Assembly (NCBI GenBank): GCA_000299095.1
Contig: CP003809.1
Location: 930,001-994,000 of the forward strand
DNA length: 64,000 nt
Reading direction: 5' to 3'
Source: an alpha proteobacterium HIMB5
GTDB taxonomy: Bacteria; Pseudomonadota; Alphaproteobacteria; Pelagibacterales; Pelagibacteraceae
Within the stretch, counting starts at the first letter, position 1; each line of letters opens with the position of its first letter. Positions 39,282-49,093 of this stretch are shown here, piece after piece. The notes beneath the pieces were generated by a model that worked only from the letters and a program-made list of their open reading frames with translations, was not told the origin of the DNA and did not search any database. The position numbers and the translations under genes were made by a program.

Positions 39282-40150
39282 TTATTTCTATTTAAAATAA
39301 AGTTTAAAGTTTTTCTTATTTCGTTTGTTCTAGAACCGTATTTATTTATTTTTTTTAAAATTTTTGTTTTTATTTCCTCGCTGTATTTAATAGTATTTTC
39401 ATAACCGAGTAAACTAATTAAGGTTGCTTTTCCTTTTTTATGATCTTTTTTAGTCTTTTTTCCTGCAGATGAAGATGATCCTTTATGATCGATCAAGTCA
39501 TCAGCTACTTGAAATAATAAACCAATTTCAGAACCAATATTTTCATACATTGATATTTCTTTAGCACTTCTATCTTTTATGATTAATGGAGCCATACAAC
39601 AAAAACTAAAAAGTTTCCCAGTTTTTTTTATCTCCATTTCAACAATTCTTTTTTTTGAAACTTTTTTGTGTTCGAAATTTAAATCTAAAAATTGTCCTCC
39701 AGCTATACCTTGATGACCTGAACATTCTGATATTTTCTTTATAAGTTTTAATTTAGTTTCATCTTTAATCTTTAGTTTTTCATTACTTAAAATTTCATAA
39801 GCTAAAGTTAAAAGTGAATTACCAGCAAGTACAGCAGTGGATTCGCCAAATTTTTTATGGGTTGAAGGTTTGCCTCTTCTCATATCGTCATTATCCATAC
39901 ATGGTAAATCATCATGTATTAAAGAATAAGCATGAATACATTCAACAGCGCTACCAATTATTATTAAAGTTTTGTAGTCTACATTAAATATATAACCAAT
40001 GTCTTTTAGTATTTTTGATCTAATTTTTTTACCTCCAGAGAATAAACCGTATGACATTGGTACAATTAGTTCTGTTTTTTTTTGAGTTTTTATAAAAGTT
40101 TTCAGAAAACTATTTGTATCTTTTGCAATTTTAGTTAGATCTTTTAACAT
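39278..40150 (-). CDS. ispA: Short-chain polyprenyl (farnesyl) diphosphate synthase
   Basis: IspA makes farnesyl diphosphate, the substrate of IspB and of undecaprenyl diphosphate synthase. The first Asp-rich motif [20 protein letters not shown] lies near residues 78-97, with the two-residue insertion typical of bacterial FPP synthases. The second, VADDLIDH, is near 219. GGKKIRSKI is near 36. The length of 290 is normal. It overlaps xseB by 20 bases at its start and dxs by four bases at its end. Confidence 0.94.
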   Translation of the reverse strand: MLKDLTKIAKDTNSFLKTFIKTQKKTELIVPMSYGLFSGGKKIRSKILKDIGYIFNVDYKTLIIIGSAVECIHAYSLIHDDLPCMDNDDMRRGKPSTHKKFGESTAVLAGNSLLTLAYEILSNEKLKIKDETKLKLIKKISECSGHQGIAGGQFLDLNFEHKKVSKKRIVEMEIKKTGKLFSFCCMAPLIIKDRSAKEISMYENIGSEIGLLFQVADDLIDHKGSSSSAGKKTKKDHKKGKATLISLLGYENTIKYSEEIKTKILKKINKYGSRTNEIRKTLNFILNRNK

Positions 40151-40385
40151 TTAATATTGAGGTTAATTTTTGAATTTTTTCTTTAGAATTGATAGAAATT
40201 TGGCGTGTATCTTCTTTAAATTTTTTCTCTATTAAATTATTTAATTGTAATAATCTTTGATAACTATCTATTGAACTTTCAAGATTTTTTTCTTTCTCTA
40301 AAAAATCAACAATTTTATTTGCCTCATCTTTTAATTCTTGAAGAGAATATGAGTTATATTCATTTGGTAAAATTTTATCTTTCAT
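40131..40385 (-). CDS. xseB: Exodeoxyribonuclease VII small subunit
   Basis: XseB is the small subunit of exonuclease VII, which degrades single-stranded DNA together with XseA. The 84-residue helical protein has NEYNSYSLQELKDEANKIVDFLEK at its start and SSIDSYQRLLQLNNLI in the middle, corresponding to the sFEeaLxeLexIVxxLExg and sleesLxlYexG pattern of the family. The call also rests on its place before ispA and dxs. xseA is not in the window. It is divergent from the tsaC gene with only 20 bases between start codons. Confidence 0.82.
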   Translation of the reverse strand: MKDKILPNEYNSYSLQELKDEANKIVDFLEKEKNLESSIDSYQRLLQLNNLIEKKFKEDTRQISINSKEKIQKLTSILNVKRSN

Positions 40386-40405
40386 ATATTAATCACTGAT
40401 ATTAC

Positions 40406-41341
40406 ATGAAAAGAAACTATTCAAATATTAAAAAAGCAAAATATTATTTAGATAATAATGAATGTGTAGCAATTCCTACAGAAACTGTTTATGGACTTGC
40501 AGGAAATGCTTACTCTTCAAATGCTGTCAAAAAAATTTTTAAACTTAAAAAAAGACCTTCTTTTAACCCTTTGATTGTGCACTACTCAAAAGTCAGAGAT
40601 TTACAAAAAGATTGTGAAATTAATCAATATTTTATTAAACTTTATAAAAAATTTTGTCCTGGCCCATTAACATTTGTTTTAAAACTTAAAAAAAATTCTC
40701 AAATATCAAAATATGTTACAAATAAGAAAAAAACATTAGCCGTTAGATTTCCAAAACATTCTATAACAAGATTACTTTTAAAAAACTTAAATTACCCTCT
40801 AGCTGCTCCTAGTGCAAACTTATCTACAAAAGTCAGTGCTGTAGAACCAAAACATATAAATGAAGATTTTGGAAATAAAATTAAATTTATTTTAAAAGGA
40901 AAGAAGTCAAAAATAGGAATTGAATCAACTATAATTGACTTAACAAATAAACCGAAAATTTTAAGACTGGGTGGATTAGAAATAGAAAAAATTGAAAAAG
41001 AAATCAAAACTAAACTTCATTTTAAATTAAACCCAAAAAAAATATCAGCGCCAGGACAACTAAAATTACATTACTCTCCTGGTTTACCAATCAAATTAAA
41101 TGTAAAAAATGCTAATGATAATGTTGCACATATACTTATAAATAAGAGGAAAAATGATAAAAAAAATTTTTTTTACTTGAGTAAAAAATCTGACTTAAAA
41201 GAAGCTGCAAAAAATTTATATAGTACGTTAAGAAAAATAAAGAAAGATGGTTATAAAAGAATTGCAGTTGAAAAAATTCCTAAAATTGGTTTAGGACTGT
41301 CAATAAATGATAGACTTAATAGAGCAGCTAAATTTAAATGA
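40406..41341 (+). CDS. L-threonylcarbamoyladenylate synthase (Sua5/YwlC type)
   Basis: The enzyme makes threonylcarbamoyl-AMP from threonine, bicarbonate and ATP, used for t6A37 in tRNAs that read ANN codons. The YrdC domain covers about residues 8-190, with IPTETVYGLAGNAYS, IFKLKKRPSFNPLIVH, FCPGPLTFVL and LAAPSANLSTKVSA. The extra C-terminal Sua5 domain (about 205-311, with SAPGQLKLHYSPGLPI) makes this the long Sua5 form, not short TsaC. Its last bases overlap the ABC ATPase gene by four. Confidence 0.93.
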   Translation: MKRNYSNIKKAKYYLDNNECVAIPTETVYGLAGNAYSSNAVKKIFKLKKRPSFNPLIVHYSKVRDLQKDCEINQYFIKLYKKFCPGPLTFVLKLKKNSQISKYVTNKKKTLAVRFPKHSITRLLLKNLNYPLAAPSANLSTKVSAVEPKHINEDFGNKIKFILKGKKSKIGIESTIIDLTNKPKILRLGGLEIEKIEKEIKTKLHFKLNPKKISAPGQLKLHYSPGLPIKLNVKNANDNVAHILINKRKNDKKNFFYLSKKSDLKEAAKNLYSTLRKIKKDGYKRIAVEKIPKIGLGLSINDRLNRAAKFK

Positions 41342-42075
41342 AAAATTCAATAGAAGTTATAAACTTATCAAAAAATTATAAATCCAAAAAAGCAGTAAAC
41401 AATATAAGCTTTAAAATAAACGAAAATGAAATTATTGGACTGCTAGGTCCAAATGGTTGTGGCAAAACCACAACTATAGGAATGATACTTGGTTTATTAA
41501 AACCTACAAATGGTAAAGTTTTGATCAATGGATCTAACCTAGAAACAAACAAAATCCCAATTTTAAAAAAATTAAATTTTATATCTCCATATATAGAATT
41601 ACCAAAAAAACTCAAAGTTAAGCAAAATTTAATTGTTTATGGAAAATTATATAACGTCAAAAATTTAGATGAAAGAATAAATTATCTTTCAAAAAAACTT
41701 CGTTTAGAAAATTTACTTGATAAGATTACTGGAGAATTATCATCAGGACAAAAAAATAGAGTAAGTTTAGCAAAAGCTTTAATTAACGATCCAAGTGTTC
41801 TTTTGTTAGATGAACCAACTGCTTCATTAGATCCTGAGACAGGTGATTTCATAAGAACTTTTCTTGAAAATTATAAAAAAGAAAAAAAAATTTCAGTACT
41901 ATTAGCTTCTCATAATATGGATGAAGTTAAAAGATTATGTAATTCTGTGTTGATGATGAAAGATGGAAACATAGTTGACAAAGGAACTCCAGATGAACTG
42001 ATTGAAAAACATGGAAGAAAAAATTTAGAGGAAGTATTTTTAAAAATAGCGAGGTATGAAAATGAATATAACTAG
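41338..42075 (+). CDS. ABC-2 type exporter, ATP-binding protein
   Basis: The 245-residue ATPase has Walker A GPNGCGKTT (residues 36-44), the signature ELSSGQKNR (near 137-145), Walker B VLLLDEPTASLDP (near 155-167) and an H-loop in LLASHNMDEV (near 189-198). It overlaps the following permease gene by 20 bases, so the two make one exporter. The pair looks like NodI/NodJ- or YadG/YadH-type systems. The exported substrate is unknown. It directly follows the Sua5 gene with a four-base overlap. Confidence 0.92.
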   Translation: MKNSIEVINLSKNYKSKKAVNNISFKINENEIIGLLGPNGCGKTTTIGMILGLLKPTNGKVLINGSNLETNKIPILKKLNFISPYIELPKKLKVKQNLIVYGKLYNVKNLDERINYLSKKLRLENLLDKITGELSSGQKNRVSLAKALINDPSVLLLDEPTASLDPETGDFIRTFLENYKKEKKISVLLASHNMDEVKRLCNSVLMMKDGNIVDKGTPDELIEKHGRKNLEEVFLKIARYENEYN

Positions 42076-42853
42076 AATTTATGGTCTTTTTTTACGTCAC
42101 TTTTATTTAATTACTAGATCTTTCCCAAGAGTTCTGGATTTAATTTATTGGCCATCAATTCAAATAACATTATGGGGTTTTATTTCAAATTTTTTTGCTG
42201 ATCATAGTAATTATTATAATGGAGCTGTTGGCGTAATACTTTCGTGTGCTGTACTTTATGACTTTCTTTTTAGAACAAGCATTGGTTTTAATATGTTATT
42301 TTTAGAAGAAATATGGAGTAGAAATTTCACTAATCTTTTCATAGCACCAATGAAGATTAGTGAAATTATAATCTCTTTAGTTATCACGGCTTTGATAAGA
42401 GCATTGATAGGTTTAATACCTGCAATACTACTAACTTCTCCATTATTTGGGATTTCATTATTAAACTTAGGTATACCTTTGGCTTTTCTTTTTTTAAGTC
42501 TATATATTTTTGGAATTACTTTAGGATTATTAGTTTCAGCAGGATTACTTAGATTTGGACCATCTTTTGAAAACATTGCATGGTCTACAATGTTTTTATT
42601 AGCCCCATTTGGATGTATTTACTATCCAGTTGAAACTTTACCAGATCTTTTTCAAACGATCGCTTACTGTCTGCCATTAGTTTATATTTTTGAAGAAACT
42701 AGAAATATATTGGTTAGTGGGTTTGTTGATTATTCAAATATTATTAATGCACTTTATTTGAATGGGTTATATCTTTTTATTGCGATAGCAATATTTTATT
42801 ATTCATTTAATATAGCTAGAGTTAAAGGAACTTTAATAAATATGGGTGAATAA
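42056..42853 (+). CDS. ABC-2 type exporter, membrane permease
   Basis: The 265-residue protein has six likely membrane helices and the ABC-2 permease pattern, with LDLIYWPSIQITLWGFIS near the N-terminus (the family's ...l..l..pl...l.WG region) and PVETLPDLFQTIAYCLPLVYIFEETR near residues 192-217, matching the P-x-x-xLP motif before the last helices. A second ATG six bases downstream is also possible as start. It is the partner of the ATPase encoded just upstream. Substrate unknown. Confidence 0.88.
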   Translation: MKMNITRIYGLFLRHFYLITRSFPRVLDLIYWPSIQITLWGFISNFFADHSNYYNGAVGVILSCAVLYDFLFRTSIGFNMLFLEEIWSRNFTNLFIAPMKISEIIISLVITALIRALIGLIPAILLTSPLFGISLLNLGIPLAFLFLSLYIFGITLGLLVSAGLLRFGPSFENIAWSTMFLLAPFGCIYYPVETLPDLFQTIAYCLPLVYIFEETRNILVSGFVDYSNIINALYLNGLYLFIAIAIFYYSFNIARVKGTLINMGE

Positions 42854-42856
42854 ATG

Positions 42857-42933
42857 TGGCGCGCCTGCTAGGAGTCGAACCCAGAACCTCCAGAGCCGAA
42901 ATCTGGCGCTCTATCCAGTTGAGCTACAAGCGC
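42857..42933 (-). tRNA. tRNA-Arg (anticodon TCG)
   Basis: A 77-base cloverleaf on the minus strand: acceptor stem GCGCTTG/CAGGCGC, D-arm with AGCTCAACTGGATAGAGC, and anticodon arm CCAGA-TTTCGGC-TCTGG with anticodon TCG. The T-arm has the TTCGACT loop, followed by discriminator G and an encoded CCA. The anticodon reads arginine CGN codons. It sits between the ABC permease and the pseudouridine synthase genes, both on the opposite strand. Confidence 0.96.
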
Positions 42934-42953
42934 ATATTAAATTAATACACTAA

Positions 42954-43934
42954 ATGAATGATAAAATAAAATATATTGTAGAGAGTAAGGAAGAAAATCA
43001 AAGGATTGATATATTTTTAAATAAAAAAAATACAGAACTAAGTAGAACAAGAATAAAGAACCTCATTCTTAATGGAAATGTAAAATATAATGGTGATATT
43101 TTAACTGATCCTTCAAAAAAAATTAATGCTGAGGATAATATACTTATTACAATACCTGAGCCAAAAAAATTATCATTAAAACCATACAAATTTAATTTAG
43201 ATATAATTTTTGAAGATGAAGATCTAATTATAATAAATAAACCAGCTGGTATAGCTATGCACCCAGCACCTGGTAATTATGATAATACTATTGTCAATGC
43301 TTTAATTAGTTATGATAAAAATTCATTGTCAACAATTGGAGATGAGTTAAGACCAGGCATAGTTCATCGTATAGACAAAGATACTTCAGGTTTAATTGTT
43401 GTTGCAAAAAATAACAAAACACACGAAAATTTATCAAGTCAATTTAATGAACATACAATAACAAGAGTTTATGAACTCCTCATTTGGGGAAAAATTAGAC
43501 CATCTAAAGGTAAAATAGAAACTTACATCACAAGAAGTTCAAAAAATAGACAAATGATGGAAGCTTCTTTAACAAAAGGAAAACGGGCAATAACAAATTA
43601 TCAAACTTTAGAAGTTTTTGAAAATGACAGTACTCCAACTTTAAGTTTAATTGAATGTAAATTAGAAACAGGACGTACTCATCAAATAAGGGTACATATG
43701 AATTATTTGGGAAATAGTATTTTAGGAGACACAAAATATAAAAAAAAATATAAAAAAATAAAAAACATAAACGAACAACTAAATAAATTAATTACAGGAC
43801 TTAATCGTCAATTTCTTCACGCGAAAACCCTAGGATTTATTCATCCTAAGAATGGTAAAGAATTGATATTTTCATCAGTTTTGCCACCAGAACTTGAAAT
43901 AATTTTAAAAACACTAAGAAATACTGAAAAATAA
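42954..43934 (+). CDS. RluC/RluD-family 23S rRNA pseudouridine synthase
   Basis: The 326-residue enzyme isomerises uridines in rRNA. An N-terminal S4 RNA-binding domain (about 14-75) precedes the catalytic domain, whose Asp lies in HRIDKDTSGLIVVAKN near residues 139-154. NKPAGIAMHPAPGNYDNT (near 95-112) and ECKLETGRTHQIRVHM (near 223-238) are family motifs. I favour RluD type from the S4 domain and length, but RluC cannot be excluded. It follows tRNA-Arg on the opposite strand and precedes rpoH on the same strand. Confidence 0.9.
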   Translation: MNDKIKYIVESKEENQRIDIFLNKKNTELSRTRIKNLILNGNVKYNGDILTDPSKKINAEDNILITIPEPKKLSLKPYKFNLDIIFEDEDLIIINKPAGIAMHPAPGNYDNTIVNALISYDKNSLSTIGDELRPGIVHRIDKDTSGLIVVAKNNKTHENLSSQFNEHTITRVYELLIWGKIRPSKGKIETYITRSSKNRQMMEASLTKGKRAITNYQTLEVFENDSTPTLSLIECKLETGRTHQIRVHMNYLGNSILGDTKYKKKYKKIKNINEQLNKLITGLNRQFLHAKTLGFIHPKNGKELIFSSVLPPELEIILKTLRNTEK

Positions 43935-43975
43935 GTTATTGAAATATTTAGATTATTTATTAAGTAATTCTCACA

Positions 43976-44869
43976 ATGAGTGCTGCTATGAATAGTAACT
44001 TGCCAATATTAAGTAATGAAGGTGGTTTATCAGCTTACTTGGAGCAAATTAAAAAGTTTCCAATGTTAGATGCTGAGGAAGAGTACATGCTTGCAAAAAA
44101 TTGGAAAACTACTGGAAATATTAAATCAGCGGAAAAACTTGTAACAAGCCATCTTAGATTAGTTGCTAAAATTGCAATGGGTTATAAAGGGTATGGTCTT
44201 CCAATAAATGAAATGATTTCCGAAGGTAATGTAGGCTTAATGCAAGCAGTGAAAAAATTTGAACCTGAGAAAGGTTTTAGATTGGCAACATACGCAATGT
44301 GGTGGATTAAAGCTTCAATACAAGAATATATTTTAAGATCATGGAGTTTAGTTAAAATTGGCACAACAACAGCACAAAAAAAATTATTTTTTAATTTGAA
44401 AAAACTTAAAAATCAAATTGCTCCTGATGCTGAAGGTGACTTAAGAAATGAGCACGTAACAGAAATTGCTAATAAATTAGATGTGAGTAAAGATGAAGTT
44501 GTTTCTATGAACAGAAGACTTTCTGGAAAAGAATTTTCATTAAATGCTCAAGTTGGTGAGGACGGTGATGAATGGCAAGATTGGTTAGTAGATAAAGAAT
44601 TAGACCACGATCTAAAATTTGCTCATCAAGAAGAAATGGAACAAAGAAGAGATTTGCTCAAAGATTCAATTAAAGTTCTTAACGATAGGGAAAGAGAAAT
44701 ACTTTATTCTAGAAGATTGAATGATGATCCAGAGACCCTAGAAGATTTGAGTAAAAAGTACAGCATTAGTAGAGAAAGAGTCAGGCAAATTGAAAATAAG
44801 GCATTTGAAAAACTCCAGAAACAAATGTTGCTTTTAGCTAAATCAAAAAATTTACTTCCTGCTAACTAA
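43976..44869 (+). CDS. rpoH: RNA polymerase heat-shock sigma factor (sigma-32)
   Basis: RpoH directs polymerase to heat-shock promoters. The 297-residue protein has region 2 with [18 protein letters not shown] and [31 protein letters not shown] (core binding and -10 recognition). The RpoH box is [12 protein letters not shown] (near 132-143), and region 4 has [25 protein letters not shown]. The box separates it from RpoD. The 41-base gap after the pseudouridine synthase gene may hold its own promoter. Its end overlaps convergent purA by four bases. Confidence 0.97.
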   Translation: MSAAMNSNLPILSNEGGLSAYLEQIKKFPMLDAEEEYMLAKNWKTTGNIKSAEKLVTSHLRLVAKIAMGYKGYGLPINEMISEGNVGLMQAVKKFEPEKGFRLATYAMWWIKASIQEYILRSWSLVKIGTTTAQKKLFFNLKKLKNQIAPDAEGDLRNEHVTEIANKLDVSKDEVVSMNRRLSGKEFSLNAQVGEDGDEWQDWLVDKELDHDLKFAHQEEMEQRRDLLKDSIKVLNDREREILYSRRLNDDPETLEDLSKKYSISRERVRQIENKAFEKLQKQMLLLAKSKNLLPAN

Positions 44870-46158
44870 ATTTCAAAAGGATTTTCTACTAAAATAGTAT
44901 CTTTTCTTTCAGGGCTTGTTGAAATACTAGAAATTTTAGCTTCAATAAATTTTTCAATTGCTTTGATATAAATTTTTGCATTCTCAGGTAATTTGTCAAA
45001 TTCTTCTATTCCATTAGTTGAAGATTTCCATCCTTTGAAAATTTTATAAATAGGTTTTATTTTTATTTGATCTTCAACAGCTGCTGGTAAATAATCTATT
45101 TTTTTTCCATCCAAATCGTACTGAACACACATTTTAATTTCATCTAATTCGTCAAGTACATCTAATTTTGTCAAAGCTATACCATCAATACCAGAAATTT
45201 TTATAGTTTGTCTCACTAGAACTCCATCAAACCAACCACATCTTCTCTTTCTGCTTGTGACTGTTCCAAATTCTTTTCCTCTGTTTCCAAGCAACTCTCC
45301 AATGTCATCTTGAAGTTCGGTTGGAAAAGGCCCTTCACCTACCCTTGTAGTATAAGCTTTTGTAATTCCCAAAACATAATTAATGGAATTTGGTCCACAT
45401 CCTGTTCCAGTTGCAGCACTTGCCGCTACTGTATTGGAAGAAGTTACAAATGGATATGTACCATGATCAACATCTAACAAAATGCCTTGAGCACCTTCAA
45501 ATAATATCTTTTTCTTTTGTTTTTTAAATTCATCAATCTTCAACCAAACAGGTTGAGAATATTTTAAAATTTGTGGAGCAATTTCTAATAAATCTTTTTT
45601 TAATTTTTCCTTTTCGAACAATTTCCTGCCTAAACCTTTTCTGATTGCATTATGATGGATTAAAACCGCTTCTAATCTTTGATCTAAATTTTTTTCAGAT
45701 CTTAGATCCATTACACGAATTGATCTTCTACCAACTTTATCTTCATAAGCTGGGCCAATTCCTCTTCTCGTTGTTCCTATTTTTGATTTTCCAGCAGCAT
45801 CTTCTCTGATTTCATCCATTTCTCTATGAAATGGTAAAATTAAATTCGCTGATTCTGAGATAATAAAATTTTCTATATCAACATTTACGCCTTTAGATTT
45901 TATTTCCTCAATTTCATCTAATAATGCCCATGGATCAACAACAACTCCATTTCCAATTATTGAAATTTTATTTTTTCTAACAATACCAGAGGGTAAAAGT
46001 CTTAATTTATAAGTTATCCCATCAATAACCAAAGTATGACCTGCATTATGGCCACCTTGAAATCTAATTACTACATCTGCTTGTTCAGATAACCAGTCTA
46101 CAATTTTTCCCTTACCTTCATCACCCCATTGAGAGCCTACTACTGCAATATTTTTCAT
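44866..46158 (-). CDS. purA: Adenylosuccinate synthetase
   Basis: PurA joins IMP and aspartate with GTP, the first committed step to AMP. The 430-residue protein has the P-loop-like [16 protein letters not shown] (near 8-23), [13 protein letters not shown] (near 36-48), the signature [16 protein letters not shown] and the late [17 protein letters not shown]. Length is normal. It follows thiD after one base and is the last gene of the long minus-strand block that starts at about 60.6 kb. Confidence 0.97.
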   Translation of the reverse strand: MKNIAVVGSQWGDEGKGKIVDWLSEQADVVIRFQGGHNAGHTLVIDGITYKLRLLPSGIVRKNKISIIGNGVVVDPWALLDEIEEIKSKGVNVDIENFIISESANLILPFHREMDEIREDAAGKSKIGTTRRGIGPAYEDKVGRRSIRVMDLRSEKNLDQRLEAVLIHHNAIRKGLGRKLFEKEKLKKDLLEIAPQILKYSQPVWLKIDEFKKQKKKILFEGAQGILLDVDHGTYPFVTSSNTVAASAATGTGCGPNSINYVLGITKAYTTRVGEGPFPTELQDDIGELLGNRGKEFGTVTSRKRRCGWFDGVLVRQTIKISGIDGIALTKLDVLDELDEIKMCVQYDLDGKKIDYLPAAVEDQIKIKPIYKIFKGWKSSTNGIEEFDKLPENAKIYIKAIEKFIEAKISSISTSPERKDTILVENPFEI

Positions 46159-46159
46159 A

Positions 46160-46966
46160 TTAGAGATTTCTCACTAAGATTGAATTGAGATGATTAATTG
46201 GACCATGGCCTTTACCTAATTTAGGGTTACTTTTGATAGCAGAATTAACATACTTAATAGCTAACTCACAAGATTTCTTTATACTTTTTCCACATGAGTA
46301 AAAAGTAGTAATAGCGCTAGATAATGTACAACCTGTTCCATGAGTGTTTTTAGTTATAAATTTTTTGCTCTCAAATATTTTAAAATCCTTTTTACTTAAA
46401 AAAATATCAAATAATTTTTTTTTATTCAAATGTCCTCCTTTAATCAGAACATTTTTTGCGCCTAAAACTATTAATTTATTTGCTGCAAGTATCATGTCTT
46501 CAACTGTATTAATCTTCATCTCAGTCAATACTTCTGCTTCTGGAATATTTGGAGTAATTAAATCTACTTTTTTAATTAATTCTTTTTTTAAAATTTTAAT
46601 TGCTTTTTCATCAATTAGCCTAGCTCCACCTTTTGCGATCATTACAGGATCTAGAATTATTTTTTTAACTTTAATTTTTTCTAAAGCTTTTAAAACTTTC
46701 TTAATGACTTCTGTAGAATGAAGCATGCCAATTTTAATTGCATCAGGTTTTATATCTTCTGATGTAAAAACTATCTGCTCATAAATTTTTTTTGGATCTA
46801 TAGATACTACAGATTTTACTCCTGTTGTATTTTGAACAGTAACTGCAGTTATTGCGGTCATTCCATATGAACCCAAACTTGTAACTGTTTTTAAATCAGC
46901 TTGAATTCCTGCGCCTCCCGAAGAGTCAGATCCAGCTATAATTAATATTGTCGATTTAGGTATCAT
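46160..46966 (-). CDS. thiD: Hydroxymethylpyrimidine (phosphate) kinase
   Basis: ThiD phosphorylates HMP and HMP-phosphate to the diphosphate used for thiamine synthesis. The ribokinase-fold 268-residue protein has [19 protein letters not shown] near residues 9-27, [14 protein letters not shown] near 107-120, [11 protein letters not shown] near 139-149 and the anion-hole [13 protein letters not shown] near 205-217. SAR11 is known to need exogenous HMP because it lacks ThiC, so a ThiD that salvages HMP makes sense here. It follows glmM after two bases and precedes purA. Confidence 0.95.
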   Translation of the reverse strand: MIPKSTILIIAGSDSSGGAGIQADLKTVTSLGSYGMTAITAVTVQNTTGVKSVVSIDPKKIYEQIVFTSEDIKPDAIKIGMLHSTEVIKKVLKALEKIKVKKIILDPVMIAKGGARLIDEKAIKILKKELIKKVDLITPNIPEAEVLTEMKINTVEDMILAANKLIVLGAKNVLIKGGHLNKKKLFDIFLSKKDFKIFESKKFITKNTHGTGCTLSSAITTFYSCGKSIKKSCELAIKYVNSAIKSNPKLGKGHGPINHLNSILVRNL

Positions 46967-46968
46967 TA

Positions 46969-48300
46969 CTATTTAATTTCTTTTTTAACTATATGGATAC
47001 ATTTTTTGACAAGATTAATATTTTCAGACTCAGCCATTATTCTAATTTTCGCTTCCGTTCCTGATTTTCGAATTAAAACTCTTCCTTTTCCCTTAATCAT
47101 TTTTTTTGCTAGTTTTATTGCTTTAAGTAAAGATGGTGATTTTAAAATTTTTTCATCTTTGTAACTAACATTTTCTAATACTTGTGGAGTTTTTTTAAAA
47201 ACATTGAAAAATTTACTAGCTTTAATCCCTTTTCTAATAGCAAATAAAGACTCTAAGGCAACAAGTAATCCATCTCCTGTAGTCGCAAATTTTCCTAAAA
47301 TTATATGACCAGACTGTTCCCCACCTAGATTATAATTTTTTTTTTGCATTAACTCTTTAACATATCTGTCTCCTACATCCGATCTAGAGAATTTTATATT
47401 TTTTGATTTAAAAAACTTCTCTAATCCATAATTTGACATCAACGTACCAATGACACCACCTTTGAGAATTTTCTTTTTCTTCCATCTTTGTGATAAAGCT
47501 GCAATTATTTGATCTCCATCAATAATTTTACCTTTTTCATCACACATGATAACTCTATCTGCGTCCCCATCTAAAGAAATTCCAATATCAGCATTATTTT
47601 TTTTTACTGCTGTTTGTATTTTCTTAGGAAAAGTTGAGCCACATTTTTCATTTATGTTTAAGCCGCTTGGATTATTTCCTATAATTATTACTTCAGCTCC
47701 TAAAGATTTAATTAATTTTGGAGCCGCTTTGTAGCCTGCACCATTTGCACAATCTATAACAATTCTCATGTTTTGCAGATTAAATTTTTTTGGAAAATTT
47801 TTTTTTAAAATATTAATATAAGTATCTGTTCCAGTTTCTAATCTTTTTACTCTTCCAAGCAAACCAGGTTTGGAAAGTAATAATTCGGTTTTACGGTCAA
47901 TCAGTTTCTCAATTTTTTTTTCAATTCTATCTGACAGTTTTAATCCATCTGGACCAAATAATTTTAAACCATTATCATAATATGGATTATGTGATGCAGT
48001 AATCATTATACCCATATTAGCTTTCATAATTTTTGTTAACATGGCTAGACCGTTTGTAGGCAATGGGCCTAAAGTGTATACATGCATACCTGCTGATGCT
48101 AAGCCTGATACTAAGGCTGGTTCCAAGCTATATCCAGATAATCTAGTATCTTTAGCTATTATTGCTGTTTGTTTTTTTTTCTTTAAATTAGTGAAATATC
48201 TCCCAGCAGCTAAACCAAATTTAAAAAACATTTCGCCATTAATCTTACTTTGATTAACTTCGCCTCTAATTCCATCAGTACCAAAATATTTTTTTTTCAT
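46969..48300 (-). CDS. glmM: Phosphoglucosamine mutase
   Basis: GlmM converts glucosamine 6-phosphate to glucosamine 1-phosphate for UDP-GlcNAc, a precursor of peptidoglycan and lipid A. The 443-residue protein begins KKYFGTDGIRGEVN, carries the phosphoserine in ITASHNPYYDNGLK (near 98-111), the metal-binding SLDGDADRVIM (near 241-251) and the sugar-binding GGEQSGHII. The C-terminal IRKSGTEAKIRIMAE binds phosphate. Its ATG overlaps the folP stop by one base. ftsH-folP-glmM is a widely conserved order. Confidence 0.96.
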   Translation of the reverse strand: MKKKYFGTDGIRGEVNQSKINGEMFFKFGLAAGRYFTNLKKKKQTAIIAKDTRLSGYSLEPALVSGLASAGMHVYTLGPLPTNGLAMLTKIMKANMGIMITASHNPYYDNGLKLFGPDGLKLSDRIEKKIEKLIDRKTELLLSKPGLLGRVKRLETGTDTYINILKKNFPKKFNLQNMRIVIDCANGAGYKAAPKLIKSLGAEVIIIGNNPSGLNINEKCGSTFPKKIQTAVKKNNADIGISLDGDADRVIMCDEKGKIIDGDQIIAALSQRWKKKKILKGGVIGTLMSNYGLEKFFKSKNIKFSRSDVGDRYVKELMQKKNYNLGGEQSGHIILGKFATTGDGLLVALESLFAIRKGIKASKFFNVFKKTPQVLENVSYKDEKILKSPSLLKAIKLAKKMIKGKGRVLIRKSGTEAKIRIMAESENINLVKKCIHIVKKEIK

Positions 48301-49073
48301 TAATTATCTAAAAGTTTATTAAAAACTTTAATACTTTGTTTAACTTCATTTACATCATGAACCCTTAATACTTGAACTCCCTTCATGATCGCAAATAAAC
48401 TAGCACCAATAGTTCCTCCTATTCTTTCTTTGCTATCATTATTTTCTGAAATATCCTTAATAAATCTCTTTCTAGAGATACCTAGTAATATAGGAAAACC
48501 TAATGAATGAAAAATACTTATATTCCTTAATATGGACAAATTATGTTTCAAATTTTTTCCAAAACCAATACCAGGATCTAAAATAATATTATTATGACTT
48601 ATGCCTATTTTTCTGAAGAATTTTATTTTAGTTTCAAAGTAATCAAAAATATCTAAAAGAACATTTTTATATTTTGGATTTTTCTGCATTGTTTGTGGAT
48701 TGCCTTGGGAATGTTGTAAAACAAAAGGTGTTTTATATTTTTTTAATATTTGAATAGAATTTTTATCAAATTCTAAACCTGATACGTCGTTAATCAAATT
48801 AATTTTATTCTTAATACCTTTTTCCATTATACTTGATTTTCTTGTATCTAATGAAGTATTAAATTTTTTTAATTTATTTAAAACTTTAGAAATTCTTTTC
48901 CATTCTTCTTCAACACTAATTGCTGATGAGCCCGGTCTTGTTGACTCACCACCAATATCAATAATATCTGCTCCAGACTTATTGAGGTTTAGAGCTTGCT
49001 TGTATGCTAACTGTAAATTATTAAATTTTCCTCCATCTGAGAAACTATCTGGAGTAAGATTCAAAACTCCCAT
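48300..49073 (-). CDS. folP: Dihydropteroate synthase, catalytic (C-terminal) part
   Basis: FolP condenses hydroxymethyl-dihydropterin diphosphate with p-aminobenzoate, the sulfonamide-target step of folate synthesis. The 257-residue frame begins exactly at MGVLNLTPDSFSDGG, the first barrel strand. DIGGESTRPGS, LINDVSGL, LDPGIGFGKN, ISRKRFI and RVHDVNEV then complete the TIM-barrel core. Normal enzymes have residues before this point. The frame stays open upstream to 49121 (reading NNFSYLRFNKTNI just before the Met) until a stop beside a 13-base poly-A tract. The rest of the N-terminus lies in another frame at 49094-49345. The gene is therefore split by a one-base frame break, or corrected by slippage, or a sequence error is present. 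Confidence 0.85.
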   Translation of the reverse strand: MGVLNLTPDSFSDGGKFNNLQLAYKQALNLNKSGADIIDIGGESTRPGSSAISVEEEWKRISKVLNKLKKFNTSLDTRKSSIMEKGIKNKINLINDVSGLEFDKNSIQILKKYKTPFVLQHSQGNPQTMQKNPKYKNVLLDIFDYFETKIKFFRKIGISHNNIILDPGIGFGKNLKHNLSILRNISIFHSLGFPILLGISRKRFIKDISENNDSKERIGGTIGASLFAIMKGVQVLRVHDVNEVKQSIKVFNKLLDN

Positions 49074-49093
49074 AATATTTGTTTTATTAAATC

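Noticed and set aside
46344-46721. A 125-residue plus-strand frame opposite thiD
   Set aside because: It lies wholly inside the conserved thiD gene on the other strand and has a shadow-like Phe/Leu/Ser composition.
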